Source: Ruegeria sp. A3M17
Lineage (GTDB): Bacteria; Pseudomonadota; Alphaproteobacteria; Rhodobacterales; Rhodobacteraceae
Reading direction: 5' to 3'
DNA: 64,000 bases
Assembly (NCBI RefSeq): GCF_003318255.1
Contig: NZ_QOCF01000008.1
Location: 62,001-126,000, forward strand
Of the stretch, positions 27,394 to 36,234 are shown piece by piece. A program made the position numbers and the translations under genes. The notes below the pieces were generated by a model that was not told the DNA's origin, made no database searches, and saw only the letters and a program-made list of their open reading frames with translations. How positions within the stretch are numbered: position 1 is the stretch's first letter; each line of letters opens with the position of its first letter.

Positions 27394-28173
27394 CTACTGA
27401 TCGACAGTTGATGGTGATGCCCCCTCTGATAGTGCATCCTCAAACATCTGTGCGATTTGCGCGTCGCTCGGCAAGGATTGATCATTGGTCGTTTCCGAGA
27501 ACCAAAGGAATCTACCCGGTTTCTGTTCGGATTGATAAATGCGCAGAACAAGCTCGGCCTGCGAGATGTCAAAAGCGTGCGGGTCAGCCACCCGAAACAG
27601 GAAAACGCCGCTATAGGCCTGCTTGGGAAACTGCAGAAACGATTGCGCGTCATGATAAGCCAACCAGTGCGTCTCGTTGAACAGAACAAACTCCACGTCA
27701 TCAGTGACCTGTTTCGTGACCAGCGGCCGCCCATTTGCATCCTGCACATATCCTGACAAACTGGTCAGGTCGAACGGTCCAGCTCGGTAAATCTCTTCTG
27801 CAGGGCCCTGTCCCACGCGAACTTCGGCGATCTTCGACACATGTCCGCCTTCAATCATCTCGGCGCATACCAATGCGCAGTCCGGAGATTGTGACCCGAC
27901 GACCAGAACACTTGCATCCTGCATGGTGAGGGCCTCAGGCAATACCGCATCTGACAGAAACTCGTCCGTTTCTATGTCTAGCAGGAGGCTGTTCAGAACA
28001 GGGATTCCAAAGATGCCGAAAACCGCAAGAACAAGCATTCCGCCCCCCACGATCTTTGATCCACGTCCTTTCCGAAAAAGCAAAAATGCCCCAATCAGGC
28101 AAAAAAGACCCACAGCGATATACGGCGACAAAACGAGCAGGGCATATAGGATGCCAAGATCACCTTCACCCAT
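27394..28173 (-). CDS. Uncharacterised membrane-anchored protein
   Basis: The start MGEGDLGILYALL has GAGGAG upstream and gives 259 residues; a longer frame has no ribosome site. Hydrophobic helices lie at about residues 7-32 and 40-66 near the N-terminus. The rest is a soluble domain that is probably extracytoplasmic, with Cys residues in 'SPDCALVCAEM'. I recognise no family. It stands alone between converging genes, with codon use similar to its neighbours. Confidence 0.65.
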   Translation of the reverse strand: MGEGDLGILYALLVLSPYIAVGLFCLIGAFLLFRKGRGSKIVGGGMLVLAVFGIFGIPVLNSLLLDIETDEFLSDAVLPEALTMQDASVLVVGSQSPDCALVCAEMIEGGHVSKIAEVRVGQGPAEEIYRAGPFDLTSLSGYVQDANGRPLVTKQVTDDVEFVLFNETHWLAYHDAQSFLQFPKQAYSGVFLFRVADPHAFDISQAELVLRIYQSEQKPGRFLWFSETTNDQSLPSDAQIAQMFEDALSEGASPSTVDQ

Positions 28174-28279
28174 GTGGCACTCCTCACTTCGGTCTGATTG
28201 CTTGCGGGTGACCTTCTCACTCAATGCCAGATGCAGCAAGCAGGTTCGGTGACTTGAAAATCACTTCGCAGACAAACAA

Positions 28280-28307
28280 CGCCCCGCGTCTGGAGGAACG
28301 CGGGGCG
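28280..28307 (-). terminator. Terminator-like hairpin after hsp20
   Basis: Ten-pair stem with arms CGCCCCGCGT/ACGCGGGGCG and an eight-base loop; in the minus-strand direction it is followed by a T-rich GTTGTTTGTC. It lies 52 bases beyond the Hsp20 stop. Confidence 0.6.
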
Positions 28308-28359
28308 TATGGTGCGATAATCCAGAGAGGAACGATTATCGCGGCGTATAGCGGTCGCC

Positions 28360-28827
28360 TTAGTTCACGGCTTTGGCGTCGACCACGTCCTTTTCGATGG
28401 CATTGGCCGAAGAAATCTCGATCCGGCGCGGTTTCAGTGCTTCGGGCACTTCGCGCTTCAGGTCGATGTTCAGCATCCCGTCTTCGTGATTGGCGCCGGT
28501 GACGCGCACGTGATCGGCCAGCGCAAAGCGGCGTTCGAACGCGCGGGTGGCGATGCCACGATGCAGATAGCTGCGCTCTTTGTCTTCGGCGGCTTTTTTG
28601 CCCGCGACGATAAGGGCGTTTTCTTTCATTTCGACCGACAGGTCATTTTCCGAAAAACCGGCGACAGCAACCGAGATCCGATAGGTGTCGGCATCGGTCT
28701 TTTCGATGTTGTAAGGCGGGTAGCTCGGCTGAGCCACATCATTGGTCAGCACGCGATCCATCATGTCGGCGATCTGGTCGAAACCAACGGTGGCACGGTG
28801 CAGGGGTGCAAAATCAAAACTACGCAT
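28360..28827 (-). CDS. Small heat-shock protein, Hsp20/IbpA type
   Basis: ATP-independent chaperone that holds unfolding proteins. The 155 residues contain an alpha-crystallin domain (about 38-135) with 'YRISVAVAGFSENDLSVEM', 'RSYLHRGIATRAFERRFAL' and 'HEDGMLNIDLKREVPE', and a C-terminal IxI motif (IEI within 'KPRRIEISS') used for oligomer assembly. It closely follows class A bacterial small heat-shock proteins. The leader RNA can fold a ROSE-like hairpin over the ribosome site, and a sigma-32-like promoter overlaps the stop of the upstream protease gene. Confidence 0.95.
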   Translation of the reverse strand: MRSFDFAPLHRATVGFDQIADMMDRVLTNDVAQPSYPPYNIEKTDADTYRISVAVAGFSENDLSVEMKENALIVAGKKAAEDKERSYLHRGIATRAFERRFALADHVRVTGANHEDGMLNIDLKREVPEALKPRRIEISSANAIEKDVVDAKAVN

Positions 28828-28925
28828 GTGTCATATCCTCATATCAGAGCGATCTGTGTTCTGCCCTCCGTTCGGACGGGCATCTGGTTGATACGGGCCC
28901 CGTTCGTGGCGACCCGATACAGTTC
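28828..28925 (-). ncRNA. Probable ROSE-like RNA thermometer in the hsp20 leader
   Basis: In the minus-strand leader, AUCGCUC (28853-28847) can pair with the Shine-Dalgarno GAGGAU (28840-28835) across a six-base loop, leaving one bulged G opposite the ribosome site. This is the hallmark of ROSE elements (conserved UYGCU facing the SD). The leader length (about 95 bases) and the small heat-shock gene behind it also fit. Folding of the 5' part was not computed. Confidence 0.5.
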
Positions 28926-28954
28926 ACATGGGTAGCAGTTTGACCGAGTTCAAC
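28926..28954 (-). promoter_or_regulatory. Sigma-32-like promoter for hsp20
   Basis: In the minus-strand direction GTTGAA (28954-28949) and CCCATGT (28932-28926) are separated by 16 bases, close to the alphaproteobacterial RpoH pattern (CTTGAA and CCCATnT). It overlaps the end of the protease gene at 28950. The match is approximate. Confidence 0.4.
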
Positions 28955-29765
28955 CCCCGCCCGAGCTGATGAATTTCGCGCCGGAATTCGACTTGTCGGA
29001 CCCGACCTGCAACCGGCGGATCGTTGCCTGTGGACGCGGGGCATCGCGCCGCAAGTCCGCCTTGAGTTCGGCAACGATTCCAGACAGTTCCATCCCGTAT
29101 CCGGCCACACGACCCCCGTAGGTTCCGATCGCTGAGACAACTGACAGGATCTGCCAGCGTGGGCCATTTCTGGCCAGCAATGCCGAACCGGACGAGCCAA
29201 AGGTGATGTCGCAGTTGAAGGTAATCAACCCTTGCTGGCGACCCAGGATACGGCAAGATCTTTCCCGCGTGATCGCCTGGGACCGGCCGCGCCCGTAGGA
29301 GGCCAGGCTGACCTCGGTTCCGGCAACGCGCCCCTTATGCAAGGCAAACGGATTGGCGATGGAATAGGGGATAGGCTGTTCCAAACGCATCAGCGCAACA
29401 TCGGCGCGGACAGTATCCGGTGACAACCGGGCATTGCTGACATAATCGGGGTTCACGGCAATCTGCACGACCTTGCGATCTGCCAGCGCTTCACCATGAC
29501 TCAAACCGGCGCGGAACGTCACCTTTCCCGGCTCGTAGGGTTTGCCGCTGGCCTTGTCCACCGCACAGTGCGCAGCAGTCAAAACCAGATCCTGCGCAAT
29601 CAGGGTGCCGGTGCAAAACCCCTGATCGCCTATGTCCAGACGTCCAACAGCCTCCCATCCGTAAAGATCATCGCGATCCGTCAGCTTGCGCTTGGCGGTC
29701 TGGGCGTAAGTTGCAGTGGCGGAAATTGAAAGGAACAAAAGAAAATTCAGAACTAAACGACTCAT
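28950..29765 (-). CDS. Secreted trypsin-like serine protease (copy B)
   Basis: A 271-residue S1-family protease with a signal peptide (cleavage near 'TATYAQ'). The catalytic triad is complete: His66 in 'TAAHC', Asp122 in 'ADVALMRL', and Ser192 in 'GSSGSAL', where the usual GDSGGP is GSSGSA. Cys pairs flank the His and Ser regions. It is the downstream member of a tandem pair; its start overlaps the stop of the other copy by four bases. The triad positions are identical in the two proteins, suggesting tandem duplication. The substrate is unknown. Confidence 0.88.
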   Translation of the reverse strand: MSRLVLNFLLFLSISATATYAQTAKRKLTDRDDLYGWEAVGRLDIGDQGFCTGTLIAQDLVLTAAHCAVDKASGKPYEPGKVTFRAGLSHGEALADRKVVQIAVNPDYVSNARLSPDTVRADVALMRLEQPIPYSIANPFALHKGRVAGTEVSLASYGRGRSQAITRERSCRILGRQQGLITFNCDITFGSSGSALLARNGPRWQILSVVSAIGTYGGRVAGYGMELSGIVAELKADLRRDAPRPQATIRRLQVGSDKSNSGAKFISSGGG

Positions 29766-30556
29766 GGTTTAATAAACCTTGCTCCAATATTGCGACGTGT
29801 CCCACCTTGGGAGGAAGACACGCCAAATCCGCGACCAGCTGACAACTCTGCCTGCAGCAGTTCCAATGAATCCTCGACCGCTGTGCCGATCGCCACGCGC
29901 TGCCCGTTGAATTCGGCCTTGGCCGCAACGACCGAAACGATGCGCGGCCGGTCCCCTTCAAAAGAAAAGACCGGCGCGCCTGACGACCCGAATTCGACGT
30001 CACAGGACAACACCAAAACGTTGGATGTGCGCGTCATGACCGAGCACACTTCTTGCAGCGAGGGGGCCTCGGCCCGGTCCTGCGCGTAAGACACGACCCC
30101 CACTTCGGCACCTCGGGACGGGCGGTCTCCGGTCTCGAACGGAATTACGCTCGTGCTGCGGATCGGTTGCCACAACTCAATCAGCGCGATGTCATTGTAT
30201 AGCCGCGAGGCTGTTGCTTCGGTGCTGTATTCATAGGCCGGGTGAACAACAGCGCGACGTGCGGCCCGATAGGCCGATGCGCGCCCAAGACGCCAGGCGG
30301 CCAGAAACTCGACCTCTGCTAGGTCAATCCGCTGACCGGTCACCTTATCGAACAGACAATGAGCAGCCGTTAAAACCTGGGTCGGAGAAATCAGTGTCCC
30401 GGTGCAAAACCCGGCGCCGTCCCTGATGTCCAAGCGCCCGACCGCCATCCACGCGCGCCCCGCATCGGTGGTGTCCAGGCTTTTCAACCCGGTATCCTGA
30501 GCTGCGGCGGACAACGGCATCAAAGCCAGCGCCAATGCTGTGATCCAGTTTCGCAA
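29762..30556 (-). CDS. Secreted trypsin-like serine protease (copy A)
   Basis: A 264-residue S1-family protease with signal peptide MRNWITALALALMPLSAAAQ. The triad is His66 ('TAAHC'), Asp122 ('NDIALIEL') and Ser192 ('GSSGAPV'). It shares layout and several segments ('AVGRLDI', 'GFCTGTLI') with the neighbouring copy, to which it is translationally coupled by ATGA. No propeptide or C-terminal anchor is visible, so it is probably periplasmic or released. Confidence 0.88.
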   Translation of the reverse strand: MRNWITALALALMPLSAAAQDTGLKSLDTTDAGRAWMAVGRLDIRDGAGFCTGTLISPTQVLTAAHCLFDKVTGQRIDLAEVEFLAAWRLGRASAYRAARRAVVHPAYEYSTEATASRLYNDIALIELWQPIRSTSVIPFETGDRPSRGAEVGVVSYAQDRAEAPSLQEVCSVMTRTSNVLVLSCDVEFGSSGAPVFSFEGDRPRIVSVVAAKAEFNGQRVAIGTAVEDSLELLQAELSAGRGFGVSSSQGGTRRNIGARFIKP

Positions 30557-30674
30557 ACGGCACTCCGGCTTTGCTGTTGACGTATTTTCCTACGTCTCCG
30601 GTGCGGCAAAAATAGGGCGATGACGCCCGCGTCCGTTTAACGTGGCGAGTGGTGCGCAGTTGCATCAGCATGGT

Positions 30675-31991
30675 CTATCTAAGGATCGGAACCTCAGGTT
30701 TGGCTGGTTCACGCAATGCCCGCGGAACCGGGCCGCCGGTTGCCCAGTCCAAAAGCTCGACCGTGTGCAGCACGGGAATGTTTGTACCAGAGCCGATCTG
30801 CATCATACATCCGATATTGCCCGCCGCGATCACGTCCGGTTTTTTGGCTTCCAGCGTTTTGATCTTGCGGTGCTTCAGCTTGCCCGAAATCTCGGGTTGC
30901 ATCAGGTTGTATGTTCCCGCGCTGCCGCAGCACAAATGACTGTCTGTAGGCTCTAACACGGCGAAACCAGCCTGTTTCAGCAGGTTTTTGGGATGCGATT
31001 TGATCTTTTGACCGTGCTGCAAAGAACAGGCTGCATGATATGCAACCGTCAGGCCCTTGTCTTCGCCTTGTGGCAGCTCCAGCTGGATCAGCAGTTCGCT
31101 GATATCCACTGCAATCGACGACACCCGCGCTGCGTCTTCGGCCATGGGATCATTGCGAAACATATGGCCATAATCCTTGACCGTCGTTCCGCAGCCAGAG
31201 GTGTTGATGACAATGGCGTCCAGCCCGTCGCCGTTCATTTCTGCGTTCCAGGCCCTGATATTGGCTTTTGCGGCCTCATGGCTTTCGCGGGTCTTGCCCA
31301 TGTGATGGGTCAACGCGCCGCAGCACCCTGCCCCTTTGGCCACGACGACTTCGCATCCCATCCTGGTCAAAAGTCGAATAGTTGCGTCGTTAATGTCAGT
31401 ATTCAAAGCTTTTTGCGCACAACCCGTCATCAGTGCAACACGCTTGCGCTGTGGTCCTTTTGCTGGAAATCTCTGCGGGTCGTCATTGCGACTGACGGGC
31501 GGGATATGTTTGGGTGCCATGTCCAGCATGGCACGCAACCGGGCGTCGGGCATCAGAAAGCGGAATGGCCGCCCCAGCTTCGCCCCGATCAAAGCCCAGC
31601 GGAACCGCATCGGATAAGGCAGAATCTGTGCCAGCACCCAACGCAATGCACGATCCGAGAAGGGGCGTTTATAGTTCTCTTCGATGTATTCGCGCGCGTG
31701 ATCGACCAGATGCATGTAGTGCACGCCAGATGGACACGTGGTCATACAGGCCAGGCATGACAGGCAGCGGTCGATATGCTTGACCGTTTTCTCATCCGGC
31801 ACACGCTCGTTTTCTAGCATGTCCTTGATCAGGTAGATGCGCCCCCGTGGACTATCCAACTCGTCTCCAAGCACCTGATAGGTCGGGCATGTGGCTGTAC
31901 AAAACCCACAATGGACGCAGTTTCGCAGGATTTCATTTGATCTTTGTATCGCGGGATCTTGCAACTGCTTTTCGGTGAATGTCGTCTGCAT
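30675..31991 (-). CDS. glcF: Glycolate oxidase iron-sulfur subunit GlcF
   Basis: Electron-transfer subunit of membrane-associated glycolate dehydrogenase (glycolate to glyoxylate). Two 4Fe-4S motifs lie near the N-terminus: 'CVHCGFCTATCP' (about 25-36) and 'CLSCLACMTTCP' (about 75-86). Two C-terminal CCG-type domains follow, with 'GAGCCGALTHH' and 'HLCCGSAGTYN'. Length 438 residues fits. It is four bases downstream of glcE and last in the glcDEF operon. Confidence 0.96.
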   Translation of the reverse strand: MQTTFTEKQLQDPAIQRSNEILRNCVHCGFCTATCPTYQVLGDELDSPRGRIYLIKDMLENERVPDEKTVKHIDRCLSCLACMTTCPSGVHYMHLVDHAREYIEENYKRPFSDRALRWVLAQILPYPMRFRWALIGAKLGRPFRFLMPDARLRAMLDMAPKHIPPVSRNDDPQRFPAKGPQRKRVALMTGCAQKALNTDINDATIRLLTRMGCEVVVAKGAGCCGALTHHMGKTRESHEAAKANIRAWNAEMNGDGLDAIVINTSGCGTTVKDYGHMFRNDPMAEDAARVSSIAVDISELLIQLELPQGEDKGLTVAYHAACSLQHGQKIKSHPKNLLKQAGFAVLEPTDSHLCCGSAGTYNLMQPEISGKLKHRKIKTLEAKKPDVIAAGNIGCMMQIGSGTNIPVLHTVELLDWATGGPVPRALREPAKPEVPILR

Positions 31992-31995
31992 CGGC

Positions 31996-33096
31996 TTACC
32001 CCATCAACCCCGGATTAAACAAACCGCGGGGGTCAAATCTTTGACGAATACTATTGGTTAGAGCCGCAATACCGGCTGCCTCCGGTTGAAAACGCCCCAG
32101 TTCGGCCAGTGTTTCGGACCCTGCCCGCACGATGTTTGCGTTACCGTCAAACGCGCCAAATTGCGCCCGCAGATCACTACCAACCGGCACCAAGGCCCAG
32201 ATCAACCCGCCGCCCCAATCAAACAATGTCCGCTCTGCCCGGATGCGCGCAACGATGTCCGGCGCATCCGAGGGTTTGACCGAAATGCGCCAGACATCAC
32301 CGCTTTGTTCGTGGAAACCGCCTGCATCACGCAGGTCGGCCCACACTGTGCCGGGTTGGTCAAGCTCGGCAACCTCGCCGAAACCAGACAGTAGTGATTT
32401 CAGTTGGTCCGACCGGTATGTCACCGAACCCGAAAATCCTTCGAGGCGCAGTAAGGCGCACCCGATGTCCGGGTCGTACGCCGCTCCGCTGACTTCAAAA
32501 GGGGACTTCATTGCGGCGGACAGCGCTGCAATTGCGGTGGTCACATCGGGTACCTGAACAATCAGCGTTGCCGAGACTTCGGGCTTGGGCAGTACCTTCA
32601 ACGACACTTCGGTCAAAACACCCAGAGTGCCCCAAGATCCCGCCATCAGCTTGACCAGATCATAGCCGGTGACGTTCTTCATGACCCGGCCGCCATTCTT
32701 GACGACCTGCCCCATGCCATCGACATAGCGCACGCCCAACAGAAAATCGCGGCATGCCCCTGCCTGTACCCGCCGGGGCCCTGATATGTTGGCCGAAACA
32801 ACGCCGCCTATGGTCGGTGTTCCACTGGTTCCCAGCAATCCCCGGTGATCCATAGGCTCGAACGCTAATTGCTGACCTTCTGCATCTAACGCGGCCTCGA
32901 TCTCTGCCACGGGTGTTCCGGCCTTCGCTACCAAAGTCAGCGCGCCGGGTTCATAAAGTGTGACGCCGGTGAGCTCGCTGGTGTCGATCACCGCGTCTGG
33001 CCCCGCAATACCGCGCGTACCGCCTCCCTTGATACTGACCGGTTCGTTCAGCCCGGCCACCATCTCGGCCAGTTCGGCTTCTGTCTTTGGTTTCAT
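31996..33096 (-). CDS. glcE: Glycolate oxidase FAD-binding subunit GlcE
   Basis: Second flavin subunit of glycolate dehydrogenase. The 366 residues have the FAD_binding_4 (PCMH) fold start 'PVSIKGGGTRGIAG', the 'DHRGLLGTSGTPTIGGVVSAN' nucleotide-contact region (quoted in part in length limits), and the C-terminal 'RFDPRGLFNPGLMG' motif common to this family. It lies between glcD (25-base gap) and glcF. Confidence 0.95.
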   Translation of the reverse strand: MKPKTEAELAEMVAGLNEPVSIKGGGTRGIAGPDAVIDTSELTGVTLYEPGALTLVAKAGTPVAEIEAALDAEGQQLAFEPMDHRGLLGTSGTPTIGGVVSANISGPRRVQAGACRDFLLGVRYVDGMGQVVKNGGRVMKNVTGYDLVKLMAGSWGTLGVLTEVSLKVLPKPEVSATLIVQVPDVTTAIAALSAAMKSPFEVSGAAYDPDIGCALLRLEGFSGSVTYRSDQLKSLLSGFGEVAELDQPGTVWADLRDAGGFHEQSGDVWRISVKPSDAPDIVARIRAERTLFDWGGGLIWALVPVGSDLRAQFGAFDGNANIVRAGSETLAELGRFQPEAAGIAALTNSIRQRFDPRGLFNPGLMG

Positions 33097-33121
33097 GACA
33101 ATTCTTCTTTGTTAGAGCCGA

Positions 33122-34570
33122 TTATTCTGCGGCAATCCTCGCGTTGCGTCGGGACTTCGACGCCTGCAATGGGAACACCTTGGCGGGGTTCAGCAACCAC
33201 TTTGGATCGAACACGTCCTTTACGGCCATTTGCGCCTCAAGGTCCGCAGGCGCGTATTGGTGGGACATCAAATCGCGCTTTTCGATCCCAACCCCGTGCT
33301 CACCTGTCAGGCAGCCACCCACATCAACGCAAAGCTTCAGGATATCGGCTCCGAACGCCTCGCATTTTTCAAGATCACCGGGTTTGTTGGCGTCGAACAG
33401 GATCAACGGGTGCATGTTGCCATCACCTGCATGAAACACGTTGCCGACCGGCAGGCCGTATTCTTCGCTCATTTCACCAATCCGGCGCAGCACTTCCGGC
33501 AAGGACGACACCGGGATCGTACCGTCCAGACACATGTAATCGTTCAACTGTCCCATCGCACCAAAGGCCGACTTGCGCCCCAGCCAGATTTTCGCGCTTT
33601 CCTCAGCGGATTGGCTTTCGCGCAGTTCGACCGGATTGTGACGCTTGGCGATTTCGATGATTTTTGACAATTGATAGTCCATCTCGGCCTCGGACCCTTC
33701 GACCTCGACAATCAGCAAGGCGGTGCAATCAGGGTAGCCTGCATGGGAGAAGTTTTCGCAGGCTTTGATGCACAGAGTATCCATGAATTCGATCGCAACC
33801 GGCATGATACCGGACTTGATAATGTCCGAGACGCATTGCCCGGCAACCTCATTGTCATCAAACCCCATCAGCACGGGCCGCGCGCCTTCGGGTTTGCGCA
33901 AAATCCGCAGCGTGGCTTCAGTCACCACGCCCAACTGCCCTTCAGACCCGCAGATGACTCCCAACAGGTCCAAGCCGCCAGAGTCCAGATGCGCGCCGCC
34001 AATCTCGACCACGCTGCCATCCATCAGCACCATCTTTACGCCCAGTAGGTTGTTGGTGGTCACGCCGTATTTCAGACAATGCGCCCCGCCTGAGTTCATG
34101 GCGATGTTCCCAGCAATGGCACAGGCGAGCTGTGAGGACGGATCTGGCGCATAGAAGAAGTCGTCTTCCTCGACCGCTCCGGTCACACTCAGGTTCGTGC
34201 GGCCTGATTGAACGCGAATGAAGCGGTTGTCATAGTCGACCTCAAGCACCTCATTCATCCGGGCGACGCCAAGGATGACGCAATCTGCGGTTGGCAACGC
34301 GCCACCGGCCAAGGAAGTACCCGACCCGCGCGGAACCACAGGGACACCTTCTTCATTGCAGATGCGTAAAACGTCCGAGACCTCTTGCGTGGTCGACGGT
34401 AGAACCGCCAGCATCGGAGGGCACCGATACGCCGTCAGCGCGTCACATTCATAAGCTCGAGTCTCGGACGGTTCGTGAATCACCGCGTCCTCGGGCAAAA
34501 CTTGCAACAAACGTTGAAGAACTACGGCCTTGCGGCGCAGAACGTCAGGATTTGGCGTTGGCATTTCCAT
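33122..34570 (-). CDS. glcD: Glycolate oxidase catalytic subunit GlcD
   Basis: FAD-linked catalytic subunit oxidising glycolate (and D-lactate) to the keto acid. The start MEMPTPNPDVL has AGGGGATCG upstream and gives 482 residues; 38 extra codons upstream would cross the operator-like palindrome. Visible motifs are 'VPRGSGTSLAGGALPT' (FAD pyrophosphate loop), 'AGNIAMNSGGAHCLKYG', 'GEHGVGIEKRDLM' and 'FDPKWLLNPAKVFP'. It is first in glcDEF, with an inverted repeat directly upstream. Confidence 0.95.
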   Translation of the reverse strand: MEMPTPNPDVLRRKAVVLQRLLQVLPEDAVIHEPSETRAYECDALTAYRCPPMLAVLPSTTQEVSDVLRICNEEGVPVVPRGSGTSLAGGALPTADCVILGVARMNEVLEVDYDNRFIRVQSGRTNLSVTGAVEEDDFFYAPDPSSQLACAIAGNIAMNSGGAHCLKYGVTTNNLLGVKMVLMDGSVVEIGGAHLDSGGLDLLGVICGSEGQLGVVTEATLRILRKPEGARPVLMGFDDNEVAGQCVSDIIKSGIMPVAIEFMDTLCIKACENFSHAGYPDCTALLIVEVEGSEAEMDYQLSKIIEIAKRHNPVELRESQSAEESAKIWLGRKSAFGAMGQLNDYMCLDGTIPVSSLPEVLRRIGEMSEEYGLPVGNVFHAGDGNMHPLILFDANKPGDLEKCEAFGADILKLCVDVGGCLTGEHGVGIEKRDLMSHQYAPADLEAQMAVKDVFDPKWLLNPAKVFPLQASKSRRNARIAAE

Positions 34571-34584
34571 GGTCGATCCCCTAT

Positions 34585-34605
34585 TTGGTAAAATAATATT
34601 ACCAA
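34585..34605 (-). promoter_or_regulatory. Palindrome upstream of glcDEF, possible operator
   Basis: Perfect inverted repeat TTGGTAA, seven bases, TTACCAA, ending 15 bases before the glcD start in AT-rich sequence. The TGGT/ACCA half-sites recall GntR/FadR-type operators, the regulator family of GlcC. No such regulator gene is in the window. Confidence 0.45.
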
Positions 34606-34650
34606 TTTCTTCATCTGGCAAGTTCTCATGTCTGGTCCTAAGGTCGCAGC

Positions 34651-35361
34651 ATGACTTGGATTGATCGGGCACAATTGTTTTCACCGCTGGATTATGCGGC
34701 CATTGCCGTGTTGCTGATCACCTGGCTGTGGATCGGTTGGCGAATCGAAAATCCCTCACCCAATAAGCATTCCGTCACGGTGATGATGGATGACTATCGT
34801 CGAGAATGGATGCGGGAAATGGTCACCCGGCAACCCCGAATGTTTGACGCGCAGGTGGTCGCGGCGATGCGGCAGGGCAGCACGTTTTTTGCATCGACCA
34901 CGATGATCGCCATCGGGGGCGGATTGGCCCTGCTGGGCAATACCGAAAGTCTTGCCGGCGTGGCCAATGATCTGGCCATCGGCAGCGCACCGGCGATGGT
35001 GTGGGAGATCAAGATTCTGATCATCATCCTTTTTCTGGCCAATGCATTCCTGAAATACGTCTGGGCACATCGGTTGTTTGGCTATTGCGCGGTTCTGATG
35101 GCCTCGGTGCCCAATGAACCGTCGGACCCACAAGCCTATCCGCGCGCAGCACAAGCGGCCGAGATCTGCGTCACCGCGGCGCGCAGCTTTAACCGCGGTT
35201 TGCGCGTGACCTATTTTGCTCTGGCTTCCGTTGCCTGGATACTTGGGCCTGTGGCGCTGTTACTGGGCACGGCGATCACGTTTGGTGTCCTATACCGGCG
35301 CGAGTTTGCGTCGCATTCCCGGCTGGTCCTGCTGTCCCAACCGAGCGACACGGATTCGTGA
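34651..35361 (+). CDS. DUF599 membrane protein
   Basis: A 236-residue protein with four predicted membrane helices (about 14-30, 82-100, 116-136 and 187-215). The soluble first loop has 'YRREWMREMVTRQPRM' and later 'GSTFFASTTMIAIGG', the pattern I associate with DUF599. AAGG precedes the start. It diverges from glcD, sharing the 80-base promoter gap, but no functional link is shown. Confidence 0.8.
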   Translation: MTWIDRAQLFSPLDYAAIAVLLITWLWIGWRIENPSPNKHSVTVMMDDYRREWMREMVTRQPRMFDAQVVAAMRQGSTFFASTTMIAIGGGLALLGNTESLAGVANDLAIGSAPAMVWEIKILIIILFLANAFLKYVWAHRLFGYCAVLMASVPNEPSDPQAYPRAAQAAEICVTAARSFNRGLRVTYFALASVAWILGPVALLLGTAITFGVLYRREFASHSRLVLLSQPSDTDS

Positions 35362-35396
35362 TCGCGAAGCCGACGGACACAGCCTAGGATCGCCTG

Positions 35397-35744
35397 ATGC
35401 GGTATCTGATTCTCAGCCTTCTTCTGACCAGCCCGGCGATTGCCGACCCTTCTGTGATTGAAAACGTGGCGGCCAGTCACAGCGGTGACACGTGGCGATT
35501 CGACGTGACAATCCGACATCCTGATTCCGGTTGGGATCACTATGCCGATGGCTGGCGTGTTCTGAACATGGACGGCAATGAACTGGGTATGCGTGTCCTG
35601 CATCATCCGCATGAGAATGAGCAGCCCTTTACTCGCTCGCTATCCGGCGTGACGATTCCAGATGGCGTGACGCAGGTTCAGATCCAGGCGCGGTGCAGTG
35701 TCGACGGCTGGGGTGATCAGACAACGCTGGTCACACTGAACTGA
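35397..35744 (+). CDS. Small secreted protein of unknown function
   Basis: A 115-residue protein with signal peptide MRYLILSLLLTSPAIA and a mature beta-rich domain ('TWRFDVTIRHPDSGWDHY', 'IQARCSVDGWGDQTTLVTL'). The pattern of alternating strands suggests a small immunoglobulin-like or transthyretin-like fold, but no family is recognised. AGGAT precedes the start. It follows the DUF599 gene by 35 bases and converges with the flavodoxin gene. Confidence 0.7.
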   Translation: MRYLILSLLLTSPAIADPSVIENVAASHSGDTWRFDVTIRHPDSGWDHYADGWRVLNMDGNELGMRVLHHPHENEQPFTRSLSGVTIPDGVTQVQIQARCSVDGWGDQTTLVTLN

Positions 35745-35747
35745 CCC

Positions 35748-36233
35748 TCAGAACACACCCAGCGCCAGACCTGCGCCCAATGCCGCACCGATATCACGAC
35801 ATTGATCCAGTTGATCTTGCGGGATGGTCTTTTCGGCCAGAATAGCCTCGGGCGTTTGCGCATGGGTGCAGATGATCAGCGGAGGATGAACTTCTTTCAA
35901 TCGCCAACCCGTGGCGATGCGCGCGGTTTGCCGGGCTGCGTTTTCGCCATCGGACCCGGCACAAATCATCTGTGCATAGGGTCGCCCTTCGATCTTGCCC
36001 AGCACAGGATAGTAGCAGCGGTCGAAGAACTCTTTCATCTGTCCGGAAATGGCCGCCAGATTCTCGGGCGCGCAAAAGATAAACCCATCCGCGCGCAGCA
36101 AATCCTCAGGGGTCGCCTGATCTGCAGTTTTCAGAACCGTGTCCGCCTCGTCCTGCGCTCCCGACTCGGCGGCTTGGGCCATTTGACGGGCTCCGCCGGT
36201 GCGCGAATGGTAGACGATCAGAAGCTGCGCCAT
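35748..36233 (-). CDS. Flavodoxin-family protein
   Basis: A 161-residue FMN-binding-fold protein. The phosphate loop is 'VYHSRTGGARQMA' (about residues 7-19), followed by 'FIFCAPENLAAISGQMKEFFDRCYY' (partly quoted region around 50-75), as in NADPH-dependent FMN reductase/WrbA-like proteins. It lies two bases downstream of rlmH and is probably co-transcribed. The redox partner is not known. Confidence 0.85.
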   Translation of the reverse strand: MAQLLIVYHSRTGGARQMAQAAESGAQDEADTVLKTADQATPEDLLRADGFIFCAPENLAAISGQMKEFFDRCYYPVLGKIEGRPYAQMICAGSDGENAARQTARIATGWRLKEVHPPLIICTHAQTPEAILAEKTIPQDQLDQCRDIGAALGAGLALGVF

Positions 36234-36234
36234 G

